A stretch of DNA of 64,000 nt from Tupaia tana (Eukaryota; Chordata; Mammalia; Scandentia; Tupaiidae), in the NCBI GenBank assembly GCA_026018925.1, contig JAKSZU010000003.1, positions 4,353,867 through 4,417,866 on the forward strand. The letters are read 5' to 3'. The notes beneath the pieces were generated by a model. That model saw nothing but the letters and a program-made list of their open reading frames with translations. It was not told the DNA's origin and searched no databases. The position numbers were made by a program, and so were the translations under genes. Numbering within the stretch: position 1 is the stretch's first letter; every line of letters starts with the position of its first letter. This document shows positions 23,627-34,639 of the stretch, piece after piece.

Positions 23627-23906
23627 CTGTAACTATATCCGTTTGGGTCAAACTTTCAGCTGTTTGCCTCCCATCCAGAGATGCAGAAGGAGGCAAGCCC
23701 TTTCTCTTTCATTAGTATTTCTCTCCCATTTTGTATGAGCAAAGTACTTGATGGACTGATGGGTTCGCAGTCCTAAATCGACATGGATTGGCAATATGGG
23801 CCCAGCGGTGGTGTGGGATCTGCCATGAGCCCTGAATCATGCAAGACTTAGAAGTGGTGAAGAGACTGGCTTCCTGGAGGACTGCTCTTCATTATAAATA
23901 TGTCCT

Positions 23907-24152
23907 GGGCTAACTCCACGGCCTGGGGGTTAAGGGAGGCCGGGTCCTATACGACTGAGCGCCATTCCAGGTCTCAGCCCCAGCACCTTGAGAAGCACAC
24001 CGAGTATGCATGCACGCCCCGAATCCCAACAGGGTGGGGAAGCAGAAGAGAAGGGATTGCAGTGCGGCCACACACCACTGGGGGCGCTTTCTCTCTCTTC
24101 CTCCCTCTTTCTCTCGGTCTGCATCCAGCAAGCATATATACTCATTAGCAAC
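23907..24152 (+). mobile_element. Old tRNA SINE
   Basis: 'ggctaactccacggcctggg' head, 'gcatgcacgccccgaatccc' body, 'gaagggattgcagtgcggcc' and 'gcatccagcaagcatatata' end. All four landmarks occur in family-A order. Confidence 0.75.
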
Positions 24153-24980
24153 TTTAGAAAAGTCCCTTGGAAGGGACTCTACAGTCTCCTATCAATGCCC
24201 ACTCTCAAGAGAGATTCTGGTACTAGCCATTCTCTTCCAAATGTGAATTTAAGCTATAACTTTTCTTCCTCCCAAGGAATTTGCAGTTATATCCTTTCTG
24301 TTGTTGTTGTTAAGAAAAGAGTGGATGTTTCCCTTGTTAAAGGAATTTCCTGTCAAGAAGTGAGTGAAGATGGTCCTTCTGGCCTGTAATGCTTCCTTGG
24401 TGTCAGGAAGTGCTAGCCAGTTCCCTCCCGTATATTGATATAAAGCCATCCCAGATGGGTGATAATCCTCTCCTGACAACATGAAGCTTTCCAGTGTCCT
24501 TCGTCCCTTTACTGACTCAGAGTCCAGCCCACGGCTTGCAGTGACTGAGTCAAGGCACCTTGGCGCATGCAGGGACAGAGAGGGACGTGTATGGCTCAGA
24601 CACTGACTTGCTCCATCCCTACCACATCTGACCTGAGCAAGCTGAGAAGCAGACACTCCTCTCAGCAGGTGTGCGTTCCCTCCCTGAGAACTCCCACTGC
24701 TGGTCCTGACCACTCCTTCCCCTCTGTGCACACGGGGCAGAGTCCACAAGCCCCCTAGACCTACCTCAGAAACTCACTGCCTCCTATAACAACCCTAAGT
24801 CTTCTCTTCTGCTCCCATGTGAAAACTCGACCTCCTCCATGCGGCCTGCTCAGGGTCTAGCTCTGCCAGACAAATATGCAAACTAGCCTCTCTGTTCCCA
24901 TGAGAATGCACCCAGCAGTGTCCAGAATGCTTAGCCAGACACTAACTCTGTCTCGCCTCAGAGACTCTGACCTCCCATTT
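24153..24980. other. Unique non-coding DNA
   Basis: A 166-codon complement-strand frame (24249-24749) shows no domain, signal peptide or splice context. It probably reflects chance stop depletion. Confidence 0.4.
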
Positions 24981-25034
24981 GGGTGGAACCCGGGCATCCA
25001 TTCCTGTGAGTTCCCACAGTTTCTTGCCTGCAGC

Positions 25035-25165
25035 CAGGGCTGAGAATCTCTGTGTTCCTGTTTGTAAACAAAATGCAAGGGCAGGGATCCTGTTCAGTTT
25101 TACAACACCAGAGCCCAGCACAGTGCCTGGCACAAAATAATTATGCAGAATTGTGCTGAACAGGA
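25035..25165 (+). mobile_element. L2 LINE 3' fragment
   Basis: 'gggcagggatcctgttcagt', 'acaccagagcccagcacagt' and 'gcctggcacaaaataattat' follow the L2 consensus (GGGCAGGGACC…CCCCAGCGCCTAG…GTGCCTGGCACA). Confidence 0.75.
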
Positions 25166-26784
25166 ATTTATCTGTGAAATGGATGGAGACCCTGGGTTAA
25201 GGATCATCTTGCGCAATCTTTACCACCTCTACGCTGGGACTCACGCAGGACAGTGAGAGGAAGGAGAGTGAGTTCTGATTGCAGAACAGGAGCTGTTGAT
25301 CCCTGGTCCTGAGCTTCCATTGGTCTTCCTGTGAACTCACCTTTCTTGGAAACCCTGCACCCCTGCACTAAGCACCCAAATTAGTCCCAGCCTCCTTTGT
25401 GCAGGGCACCTGCTGGTCTCTGCAACAGAACAGCTTTGCACTGGGATAAGCTACCTTCAGTCCCTGACTACAAGATCCTTGCCTTGTAGTAAGTAGGTGG
25501 AGAAACTCTCAAGACACAGAGGAACAGCGTTGCTACTTATTACAGCCGGCACTGGTTATAACCAGCCTAGCACCACCTCACCTGTAGGGCACGAGCTTAC
25601 GGAGTGTACAGACACTTGCCAGAGAGAGTCTATTTTGCTCCTCCACCCCAGCCTGGCCTTCTGAAGCCTAACTCTCACCATGGGGTGATGTGAGGGGCAA
25701 TGCAATGACCTAAAGGAAACAGGCCCTGATCCCCAAATAGCTCCGACAAATGCCTGAAATTCCTTCTTTTCAATTTCAGCCCTTTGACTGAAAGCTGGGA
25801 TAGCAACTATCTTCCCAATATGCACTTGTCTTCCTTTAGAGCCTTTAAAGTCTGTTAATAAATTCTTACTGCTTGTATCTCTTCCCTTGGGGTCTTGTGA
25901 ATGGTATCGCAGTAAAGCACGAGGTCCTGGGGCTGGGAGAATTGCTGGAGAGACGGGAAATGGTCTACAACAGTCCAAGTCTCTTCCCCAGCAGTGAGAC
26001 TGCCTGCTTGGCTGAAAATAGTCCCTCACAAGCCACATAGGAAAAAACAGATAAATAATGAAAAGTGTGCAGGTATGTTTTAGAGACCAAAGTGTTCTAT
26101 TTTGCAAGCATGACCAAGGGACCATTTGCGTAGACTAACACAGAATGAAGTGACCGTGATCACCAAGTGAAGGAATGTGTAAGGAGTTTAACTTTCCCTC
26201 TCAAATTGTCTCTGTTCTTACCGAATGCCTTGCTGCATCCACTGTGCCTCATCAGCGCTGTTTGTTATTTTGTTTAAAGTCTGGTGGGACGTGCCAAGCA
26301 GAGGCTGGCTGTTCTGGGACACCTGGGACACCGGGATGGTTTCCGTCAAGCGCCAGACGAGCTGCACAAGAGCTTCTGGAATAAATTACCCAATGCAGCA
26401 ATGTCCACACGGCAGAGCTTGGCAGTCATTGACTGGATGTTCTGGTTTTCAATATAAAAGAAAGGTCCCTAAAAGTCCCTGGAAAAATCCATTGTGCTTT
26501 TGCTGAAGTAGCAGTCTGAGTCCTTCACACGGGGAAGCTCAGGTAGGAGGCGGCCCTGAGCTGGAGAGCTGGCCCTGCCTGCTATCGGCATCCACGCTTC
26601 TCCCTCACCAGGCTGCTGGTTTGTCATCACAGGCACACTTAGTGGGGAAATTTGTGTGCGAAAATTATTTGAGGATTGAGAGAGTTCTCAGGGCACATCT
26701 AAATGGATCTGCACTAAGTAGATTTCACTCAAACTCCACTTGCATGTTCTAAGATCTACTAGAAATTCCCTCACCATTCATGAG
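25166..26784. other. Unique non-coding DNA
   Basis: It holds a 189-codon complement-strand frame (25556-26125) with no recognised domain, and a 22-bp run at 25596-25617 identical to part of the old SINE at 22.94 kb. No gene is called. Confidence 0.4.
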
Positions 26785-26800
26785 AAGCCCTAACCTAGCA

Positions 26801-27051
26801 CTGAAGATAGTTATGGACACTAGAGACAGTGTGGAAGGAGGGTGCGAGAAGGGAAGAGTGTAAGAAAGGAAATTAGGGAGAAAAAAATAGGTAAGATATT
26901 CGCGTGACACAGAAATGGCTTAGTACCTATTGATGATAACATGTATAGTTTCTCAACTGGACTGGTCTGAAGTATATTTCACATTAGGCAAATTCTCTTT
27001 ACAAGTTAAATGATGTATATACAATTGAATGTATTAAAAAATAATAATAAA
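26801..27051 (+). mobile_element. L1 3'-UTR insertion, very short
   Basis: Only about 250 bp of L1 3' UTR ('ttatggacactagagacagt', GA-rich tract, 'gttgatgataacatg'-like block, A/T tail). The duplication aagccctaacctagca is perfect, 26785-26800 and 27052-27067. A clean, severely 5'-truncated insertion. Confidence 0.9.
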
Positions 27052-27067
27052 AAGCCCTAACCTAGCA

Positions 27068-27352
27068 ACAGTCACTACGCAGAGCACTGCAGACAGTGGA
27101 AACCCCTTAGGGAGAGAACTGAACAGAGGAACGTGGACCAGGGATCTTCTTCTCATCTTGTTTATTACAGTTTCACCAGTGTCCTCTCAGAGATGAACAT
27201 TCAAATCCATCTTCCTGAAGGGTAGTCTGACAATACCTAGCATGGAAGATGGACCATGAGAGACGCAAATGAACAAGGTGAATAACTGTTCAATCTGAGG
27301 CAAGAGGTCTGGTTCTCTGATTTCAATGAGATTTAGAGAAGAAGGAAACATC
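27068..27352. other. Non-coding spacer
   Basis: Nothing recognised. Confidence 0.4.
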
Positions 27353-27560
27353 TTGGACCAGCCAGTGGTATGGTGGTTAAGGCAGCTAGATCCCACATGG
27401 CTGACTGTGCAGTTCAAATCCTGGACCTGGAGGCTTGAGAAATACTCTGAGCATGTGTGAATGCATTCCCATGGAAGTGAATGGATTGCAGTGTGACCAT
27501 TCCCTATGGACGGTGCTTTCTCATTTTCCCTCTCTGTCAAGCACATACACCCTGTGACAA
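27353..27560 (+). mobile_element. Old tRNA SINE, GTGGTTAAGG-type head
   Basis: 'ggaccagccagtggtatggt', 'ggttaaggcagctagatccc', B-box relic 'agttcaaatcc', 'gaatggattgcagtgtgacc' and 'gtcaagcacatacaccctg'. The head differs from family A, pointing to an older subfamily. Confidence 0.8.
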
Positions 27561-27652
27561 ATAAATATATAACATATATTATATATGCCTTTTACATAGT
27601 ATATATATGATATATATAGATAGATAGATGATAGAGAGAGAGAGATATGCCA
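27561..27652. repeat. TA/GATA-rich simple repeat
   Basis: (ta)n, (tagа-like gata)n and (ga)n tracts lie back to back, probably grown from the tail of the preceding SINE. Confidence 0.75.
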
Positions 27653-28013
27653 TATATTGAGTTACCAGAAAAGTCATGATGGGGGCCAGCAAATGGTGTA
27701 GTGGTTATGTTGCTGGACTTCCACATGACCAACGGCAGTTCAAGTCCCAGATCCAGTGGCTTGAAACTCATACAGGGTACATGCCCAAGTCCTAGGAGTA
27801 GAATGGAGGAGAAGGGATTGCAGCATGGCCATTCCTCCAGTGGGTGGTTTTCTTAGTTTCCCTCTCAAGTCTCTGTCTCTGTCTCTGTCTCTCTATCTCT
27901 CCAGTGAACACATGGATCCTAAGGCAAGAACCTCTAAAAAAGAAAAGTCACGATGTATTTTTCTATGTTTTTTAATACAAAATGCATCATGACTTTTCCA
28001 ATGACCCAATATA
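27653..28013. mobile_element. Mariner-type MITE split by a SINE
   Basis: With the SINE removed, about 87 bp form a near-perfect palindrome. The left arm is TATATTGAGTTACCAG then AAAAGTCATGATG. The complement of the right arm is TATATTGGGTCATTGG then AAAAGTCATGATGC. It is bordered by TA. Size, palindromy and termini (TTRGGTYNNTGSAAAAGT) resemble the 80-bp MADE1 class of mariner-derived MITEs. It carries no transposase. Confidence 0.8.
27682..27941 (+). mobile_element. tRNA SINE inside the mariner MITE
   Basis: 'gggccagcaaatggtgtagt' head, 'gttcaagtccc' B box, 'gaagggattgcagcatggcc' body, and an end 'catggatcctaaggcaagaa'. Target duplication gaaaagtcaYgatg, 27668-27681 and 27942-27955. Intermediate divergence between family A and the old copies. 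Confidence 0.9.
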
Positions 28014-28054
28014 TTACATATATAATATATATACCTTGATTAATAAGTATCTTT

Positions 28055-28180
28055 TTCATTTCTTCAACCAATATTTAGTGAGCACAGACTATGGGTCGGG
28101 TGCTGTCCTGCATTGCTATGCAGCAGCGTGTTATAACTGAACGGCTCCTACTGCCCTGAGAAACTGCAGACAGGATCAGA
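28055..28180 (-). mobile_element. L2-class fragment
   Basis: 'accaatatttagtgagcaca' and 'gactatgggtcgggtgctgt' match the reverse complement of the L2 3' end (AATATTTATTGAGTGCCTACTATGTGCCAGGC). Confidence 0.55.
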
Positions 28181-28544
28181 GAGAGGGTTGGGAACTCATT
28201 ATCCTTTTGGAGATCAAGGGAGAAGACTGCCTACTTCACGCCTCCTCCCCCTGCTCCCCTTTAATTACTTTATGGACAAGCCTCTAAGAAAGAGGGAAGT
28301 TCAGTACTTCTCTCCTAACCCGCTCCCACCTCTGCTATCACCTAACTTGGGCACATACTTTGACAAGAAATTCAAGTCTCCTAATTTCAACTGCAGCATC
28401 AATTAAAAGAAAGAAAAAGTCAGTAGGTCATGATCTCTATTTGCATGCAGACTACTGCTTTAGTTCTTCACTGGATGTCACGTAAAGGTCTTTGTGATGG
28501 GTTCCCATCAAAGGTTTTTTACGTGATGTGTAATAACTGTACAT
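28181..28544. other. Unique non-coding DNA
   Basis: No repeat or gene recognised. A short AT-rich section carries a near-palindromic 'cacgtaaaggtctttgtgat'-type run, without clear meaning. Confidence 0.35.
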
Positions 28545-28549
28545 TATTT

Positions 28550-28815
28550 TGAGCCAACTCTGTGGCACAGCAGTAAAGCACTGCTCAAGAGAAGCCAAAT
28601 TTCACATGGTGACCGCAGTGCAAATCCCCAGCCCAGTCAGCCTGAAACATGCTGGGCACACATGGAAGTCTCCAGGAGCCAACAGAGTGGAGACTGGAGG
28701 AAGGGGATCAGGGCATGACCAGAGCCTGTGGAGGGTTCTTGCTCACCTTTCCCATGTGCACATGTGCATGTATGTATGCACCCACTGTATCATTAATAAA
28801 GAAAATAATTTTTTA
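28550..28815 (+). mobile_element. Old tRNA SINE
   Basis: 'gagccaactctgtggcacag' head with A-box relic, 'gaaacatgctgggcacacat' mid-part, 'gaggaaggggatcagggcat' and an A-rich end after 28797. Family-A order, strongly diverged. Confidence 0.7.
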
Positions 28816-28890
28816 AATAATTGTGCATATGCATGGAATACGATGTAAATTTTTAGTACAAGAGTACAATGTGTTGGGCTAGAAAAATAA

Positions 28891-29010
28891 TCCCAAGAGG
28901 AGAATGGAGGAGAAAGGATTGTGGCATGACCATACCCCACAGGAGTGATTTCTCACCTTCCCTCTCCCCAGCTCTCTGGCAAAAGCATGTGCTTTATAAC
29001 AACAACAAAA
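28891..29010 (+). mobile_element. tRNA SINE, 5'-truncated
   Basis: It starts directly in the body at 'tcccaagaggagaatggagg' and runs to 'aaaagcatgtgctttataac' with an (aac)n tail. The tRNA head is missing. Confidence 0.8.
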
Positions 29011-29047
29011 AATTAATTAATTAAAATTATTAAAAAGAATACAATGT

Positions 29048-29455
29048 GTAATGATTAAATAAGGGTGATCAGCATACCAATTATTACTTCGTGTTGGAAA
29101 TGTTCAAAATCCTGTTCCAGCTACTCTGAGACATACAGCAAATTATTGCTACAATAGTTACCCTACTGCGCTCCGTAACACTGGAACCCGTTCTTACTGC
29201 CTGTGATTTTATTTCTGAACATCTCATCTCTCTGGCCCCCACCCCCCAACTTGCACAGTCTCCAGCAGTTATTCTCCCACTCTCTACTTCTACGAGGACA
29301 CCTTTTTTAATTTCCACATGAATGAGAACATGCGGTATTTCTCTTTCCATGCACGGCTTATTTCACTTATCGCACTGTCCTCCAGGCACCCCTGTGTCAC
29401 CTCAGTGGCAAGATCTCCGTCTTCTCAGTTTCCGAATAGTATCCCACGTATGTTC
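29048..29455 (-). mobile_element. Old L1M ORF2/3' fragment
   Basis: 'tgagaacatgcggtatttct', 'cggcttatttcacttatcgc' and 'actgtcctccaggcacccct' match the reverse complement of the conserved L1 ORF2 end, where targets read GAGAACATGCGGTATTTGTC and TTCACTTAGCATAATGTCC. Diverged. Confidence 0.8.
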
Positions 29456-30672
29456 TGAGCATTTGCTGCCAACTCTAACAGCGATTCTTCCTCCCACCTG
29501 CACCGCTCTAAGCATCGCTCCCACCCTGTTCTGTAAGCCCAGCCCTGTCAGTGGGAAATTCAAAACATCCATATTTTGGTGTTGTCCCAAAGGCCCCAAC
29601 ACCAGCTCTCTGACTTGCCATTATAGACCGGCTGATAGAAGGATTGCTGGATTCAGCAGAACCAGAGACCCAATGACAAAAGCACCAGTCCCCAAGAATA
29701 CTCATGTGGCACTGTTCGAAGGTTACAGAAAAATGGACCCAAAAGTAATTTCCAAAAGCTTTCACCTTCGAAAGCAAACAGCCTATAAAATCAGATGTAT
29801 TTGCCAAGTGCAACAATAGATATTGAACATCAGCCGTTCATCAGGAGGATGCTATTTGCTCGTGACCTTGTTCAAGCCCCTGTTAAATTGGTGGCGAGTC
29901 CACAGGTACCGAAGCACAGGGGGTCCGGCCCGCCTTGCTGCCCTGCTACGACGATGCTGTTTCCTTCCAGTCATCGCCCTTTGGTGACAGTGGAGAGAAT
30001 CCAAACCTAGAATCTGAATCCTGGGGAAGGGAGCAGACTCAGTGAAACCATCCTGTCCTCGTCCCAGCTTCCAGCCCTGCAGTCCTGCCATAGCCTCTGC
30101 CCAGCTTTTTTACTAATCCACCAGACCATTATTGTGGTTTTCAACCTGGCCACCACTGGACGTCTATCTCTGTCTCTCATGTCACAGGCACCTCAGCTTC
30201 TATCAAACTAGTCCCGTCTCTGTGGCCAGCTTGCCTCATGATTCCCTTCTCGGCCCCTCTACCTGCCTGGAAAACCCTTCTGCCCATCAGATTCCACTCT
30301 GATGCCGTCAATAAGGCACCTGTGTAGAATGTGGCAGGACGAATAAAAAGAGCAGTTGTGATTCATGGGTGCTTGGATGTTGCACGTGAACAACAGTGGG
30401 GTCTTGGTGTCACTGCCCCTCATGCTGTACTGAGAACATTTGCACCTCCAAGCATCTCTGGATGTCTTCTCAGAAATTTTTAATGCTATAGAAGACGAGA
30501 TTTCCAGCAATCTCTACACTGCAGATTTCCTGAAAATAACTTCCCTGGTCTTCTTTTCCATGGCCTTTCAATAGTAGTTTAACCCTATAATTCTCTATAC
30601 CAAGTCTCTTCCAACTTTCATTATCAAAATTGCTTCACTTGTCTGGCTGATCCTAACTGCCATGGTGGGAAA
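29456..30672. other. Unique non-coding DNA
   Basis: No gene is supported. 30120-30300 faintly resembles an L2 interior on the plus strand. Otherwise nothing is recognised. Confidence 0.4.
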
Positions 30673-30686
30673 GTGTGAACATTTTT

Positions 30687-30947
30687 TTTTTTTTTTGAGA
30701 GGTTTTTGCTATAGCATGCTTGCACTCATCAGAAAGACAAAGAGAGACAGAGAGACAGAAAGCAAGAAATCACCCTCCTGGGGGGTGGCCATGCTGCAAT
30801 TCCTTCTCCTCCATTCTCCTCTCAGGATCCCAGGCACGCACGCACACGCTCCTGGCGTGAGTTTAAGCCTCCGAGTCTGGGACTCGAACTGCAGTCCCAG
30901 ACATGGGAGTCCAGCAACACAGCCATTACGCTAACTGCTGGTCCCAG
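30687..30947 (-). mobile_element. Family-A tRNA SINE
   Basis: Poly(T), gagaggtttttgctatag, body, and ctaactgctggtccc end. Perfect duplication gtgtgaacattttt at 30673-30686 and 30948-30961. Inserted in unique sequence. Confidence 0.95.
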
Positions 30948-30961
30948 GTGTGAACATTTTT

Positions 30962-31950
30962 AATAACTGGCTCCGGGAGTGCTTTTAGGAAAGGAACTAT
31001 ATTTGTTTGGGGGGGGGACCTCTTGAAAAACCCTTGGAGTAGAAGATGAGACCACCAGTGTTGGATGTACAAGTGGAACCCTTTGCTCCAGAGGGTCTGG
31101 GTTTGATAGAAGAGGAGGCCGTGGATGGGGCCAGAAGGTGATGCTACTTTTCCCATAATCTTCAAGTCTTCAGTGAACTAAAGTTTGAAAAAGGCCTGCC
31201 AAGGGTAGCTTTCTTGTAGAAAGTGACAAGGAAGTGATCTCTGCACACAGGATGACTTGGAACAGAATGGGGCTACAAGAACCTGAGCTCTGGGAATTAA
31301 CTAGAATCCTAAAGGCAGATGCTCTGCCCAGCACCCCTGTGCTCCCAAGCACCAGGAGCCTTGTGCTGTCTTGGGCTTCTCGGGGCCCATGGCCAACTCA
31401 CCCACCAATCCCATTCTCTTCCCTCACAGCCATTAGGCATATCCTCTGTTGCCTAGCCTAATCTAAAGAATTACTCCACAGTAAATGGTTTCAATAGTGT
31501 GTACCTCCTCTCATAAGCCTCCAGGAAATGATCATTTGGCCCAAGAAGAATGAGCTTGATGGAAGACATCTCAGGCACAACCTCAAGGAATGAGAACTGT
31601 TTGATGGCAGGGAACTTTTGGAACCCATAAAATCAAGTTGGATAGACAGCTCTTAAGCATGAAAGAATTACGATAAAATGTTAAAAAAAAAAAAAGTATT
31701 AACAATAAAGGCAACTGATTAAAACACAATGAACAACATATGCTTATTCAGATGTTTTCCATCCCACACCCTCCCACCATAGACATATTCACACAGGTCC
31801 AGAGAATCTGTTTGGTGACTGTGTACATGGGTAAAGATTCCTTTCACTGAAAGGATATTTCTTGTAGTTATTTTCCATGTGGATTCTTTTCTCTGGGGAT
31901 GTCTGTTCTCTTTCAATTTTGTGTTAACTTGTTTTGTCTTGATGAAACTG
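30962..31950. other. Unique non-coding DNA
   Basis: Nothing recognised apart from an A-run at about 31682. Open frames up to 75 codons show no domain. Confidence 0.45.
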
Positions 31951-31959
31951 AGGCATTTC

Positions 31960-33020
31960 TTCTCACCAGAGTCTCTGCCAATCCTACAAATTGCTAATCA
32001 ACATATCCATCATCCCATATAGTTGCCATTGGTTGTGCATGTAATGAGAACCCTGGCGATCTACTCTCTTCAGCATATAATAGAGTATTATTAACTATAA
32101 ACGCCATGCTTTACAGTAGATCCCCTAAACTGATAACTGAAAGTTTGTACCCTTCAATCAACATCTCCCATTTTCCCTACCAATGGACTCCTGATAGGCA
32201 CCATACTGCTCTCTTTTTATCTAAGTTTAATTTCTTTATTTGTCTGACATTTTTTCATTTAGCGTAATGTTCTCCAAGGTCATCCATGTTATCACAGATG
32301 GAAGAATTGTTTCCTTTTTAACACTAAATACAATTCCACTGTGTATACATACCACAATTTCTTTATCCATTCATCTATTAAAGAACATGTAGGTTGCTTC
32401 CATGTCTTGACTACTGTGAATAATGCTACAATGAACATGGGGGTGAGGATTTCTCTTTAGATACTGATTTCATTTCCTTTGGATATATACCTGATAGGAG
32501 GATTGCTAGGTTACATGGTAGCTCTATTTTTAATATTTTGAGGAATCTTTATACTGTTTTTTATACTGACAGTACAAATTCACTTTTCTACCAACAACAT
32601 ACAGGGTTTTCTATTCTCTATAGTCTCACCTAGACTTATCTCTGTCTTTTTTATAATCATCATCCTAAGAGGTGTGATGTGATATCTCATTATGGTTTTG
32701 ATTTGCATTTCCCTAATGATTACTGAGCACTTTTCATATACTTGTTGGTCATTTGTATATCTTCTTTGGAAAAATGTTTATGAATATTTTTGCTCACTTC
32801 TAAACAGGTGTTTTATTTTTTGACACCAAAAGCACAAGCATCAAAAGCAAAACCAATAAAATATCTCTCCCCTAAGGGAAATTACATCAAATTAAAAAGC
32901 TGCTGTACAAAAAAAGAAATAAGAAACAAAATTAAAAGGCAACCTATAGAAAGGAACAAAATATTTACAAATCACGTATTTGCTAAGGAGTGAATAACCA
33001 AAATATATAAGGAACACCCA
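31960..33020 (-). mobile_element. L1 with inverted 5' segment (twin priming)
   Basis: From about 31960 to 32800 the complement reads the end of L1 ORF2 and 3' region (for example the relic of KKWAKDMNRHFSKEDIQMAN near 32740-32800). At about 32805 the strand flips: 32810-33020 reads ORF2 on the plus strand (TPKAQASKAKPIK, NYIKLKSCCT, IERNKIFTNH). The two pieces are adjacent parts of one ORF2, the 5' one inverted, as twin priming predicts. It belongs to an older L1MA-like lineage. Confidence 0.8.
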
Positions 33021-33395
33021 CATTTCAATAACAAATGTCATTTTTATGAACTAGCTTCTCCCACAAAATAAAGCAGGCCAAGGAGAAAAACTCAGTAGTG
33101 ATATATCCATATTAAAGAGGTAATACACAGGCTGGAATTTAGAGGAAACTTGGTTTTTCTGTTTGTTTTGTTTCATTTCAATGATAACCCACCCAAGAAA
33201 ATTTACTATCACTCAAACAGTAATTTTCTTTGGGACCCTGGATGCCCACACCTTGGTAGAAGCAATTCTTTTTCTTTAACGTTGTGTATTGCTTTTAGTA
33301 CATTAAGAGTATTACTTTCCAAGTGCTGCAGGGAGATGTTCTTTATAGGCCCAGTAAATCACAGGATAAAAACTAATTGAAACTTGCTTGCTATA
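33021..33395. other. AT-rich non-coding spacer
   Basis: No gene or repeat recognised. Confidence 0.4.
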
Positions 33396-33399
33396 CCTT

Positions 33400-33720
33400 T
33401 GTGGGCTGAGTCCTGCAACAGGAAAGCAATCAGCCAGCAATTAAAATGCTAATACAGGGCTCACCCCACATGGGTGCTCTTGCCAAAATGCAATGGGCAG
33501 CTTCAACAGAATTCATAACAGCTAACCTGCACTGGACTTAATTTAGAAGCCATCGATTTATCAGAGCTGCAAATAACACTGTAAGAGACATTTTGCCAAT
33601 GGAAAATAACAACCACCACAACAACAATAATAAAAGAGCTGTTTGTTATTATGCGAACCAAATTAATCTCAGTGATTTCATTCTAGACAGCTCAGTTCAA
33701 AATTTAGTGCAAATAAAACC
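33400..33720. promoter_or_regulatory. Candidate conserved non-coding element
   Basis: About 300 bp of complex, AT-leaning, repeat-free sequence with homeodomain-like cores ('aaccaaattaatctcagtga', 'gcaattaaaatgctaataca') and no long open frame. Its texture resembles mammalian conserved non-coding elements near developmental genes. This is pattern recognition, not alignment. Confidence 0.25.
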
Positions 33721-33869
33721 AGCATCTTGGGTGCAGCCCCCTAGGGTCTGATTTCCTAGGGGCCCAGCCCATGGACAAAGCTGCAGGTACTGTCTGTGAA
33801 GACTCAAGACATCAGAAGTGTAACTGAGGTGTGTTAAGGGGGGGAAGGTCAATCTTATAGATTCTGGGG

Positions 33870-34072
33870 TTAAGCCAAACTCATTTCAAATCCTGACTCT
33901 ACCACTTGCTAGTTCTTCATCTTAGGCAAGTTATTTAGTGGCTATATACTTCAGTTTCCTCATCTATATAATGAGAATAGCAACAATAGCTACCTTATGA
34001 AGTTATTGTGAGAGTTAAATATGATAATGTACAGTAGTTAAAACAGTGTTTATACAGAGTGATTGTGTATAT
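33870..34072 (+). mobile_element. MIR SINE
   Basis: Clear MIR: 'caaatcctgactctaccact', 'taggcaagttatttagtggc', 'cagtttcctcatctatataa', 'tgagagttaaatatgataat' and 'aaacagtgt' follow the consensus in order across about 200 bp. Confidence 0.9.
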
Positions 34073-34639
34073 TATGAATTATTATTACTGCAATCATTAT
34101 TACTCTCTCAACCATGCCCTTTCTCTGGCTTCCTCCCTCCCTTGCTTTGTATTTCTGCCTCTTCATTTCTCTATCATTTCTTCATTGAGAAAATAAAATG
34201 TTTTAGAGCAGTGCCTCAAGAAATAATAATTTGCCCCAGCAAGGACAGGTCTGCTGGCTGCACGGAGAATAGCAGAGATACAGAGCTGCAGAGAGAGTGC
34301 AGCTCATCTCCTCCTACACACCTTGGAAGTCTCAGACTTCATCATTTCCTGAAGCACACAGCATGTTTTCTGTGCCACGCAACCCCTACCATCTTCACCA
34401 GTTGAAACTCAGCAGCTCAGCCCTAGGTGCACCTGTTCTCTAGAAACTGAGAGGCCTTTGAAATATTCAGTTCCAATGACAAAACTGCAGGTTGCTAGGT
34501 GAGTGTCAGGCAGACAGACCTGCAGAGAGATTGTGGATCACCACCTCCCACATGTTTTTGAATGCTCAAAATTAACTCCAAGAAATTAGGAAGAAACATA
34601 TAATCCTTCAGAGGACCAAAAACAATCACAGAGGCACAA

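Noticed and set aside
24249-24749. 166-codon complement-strand open frame
   Set aside because: No homology recognised and low-complexity asparagine run near the end; treated as chance.
25556-26125. 189-codon complement-strand open frame
   Set aside because: No domain, apparent repeat-derived start region on the plus strand, no exon signals.
27561-27652. CRISPR-like or satellite array
   Set aside because: Only simple TA/GATA/GA microsatellites; no spaced direct repeats with unique spacers anywhere in the window.
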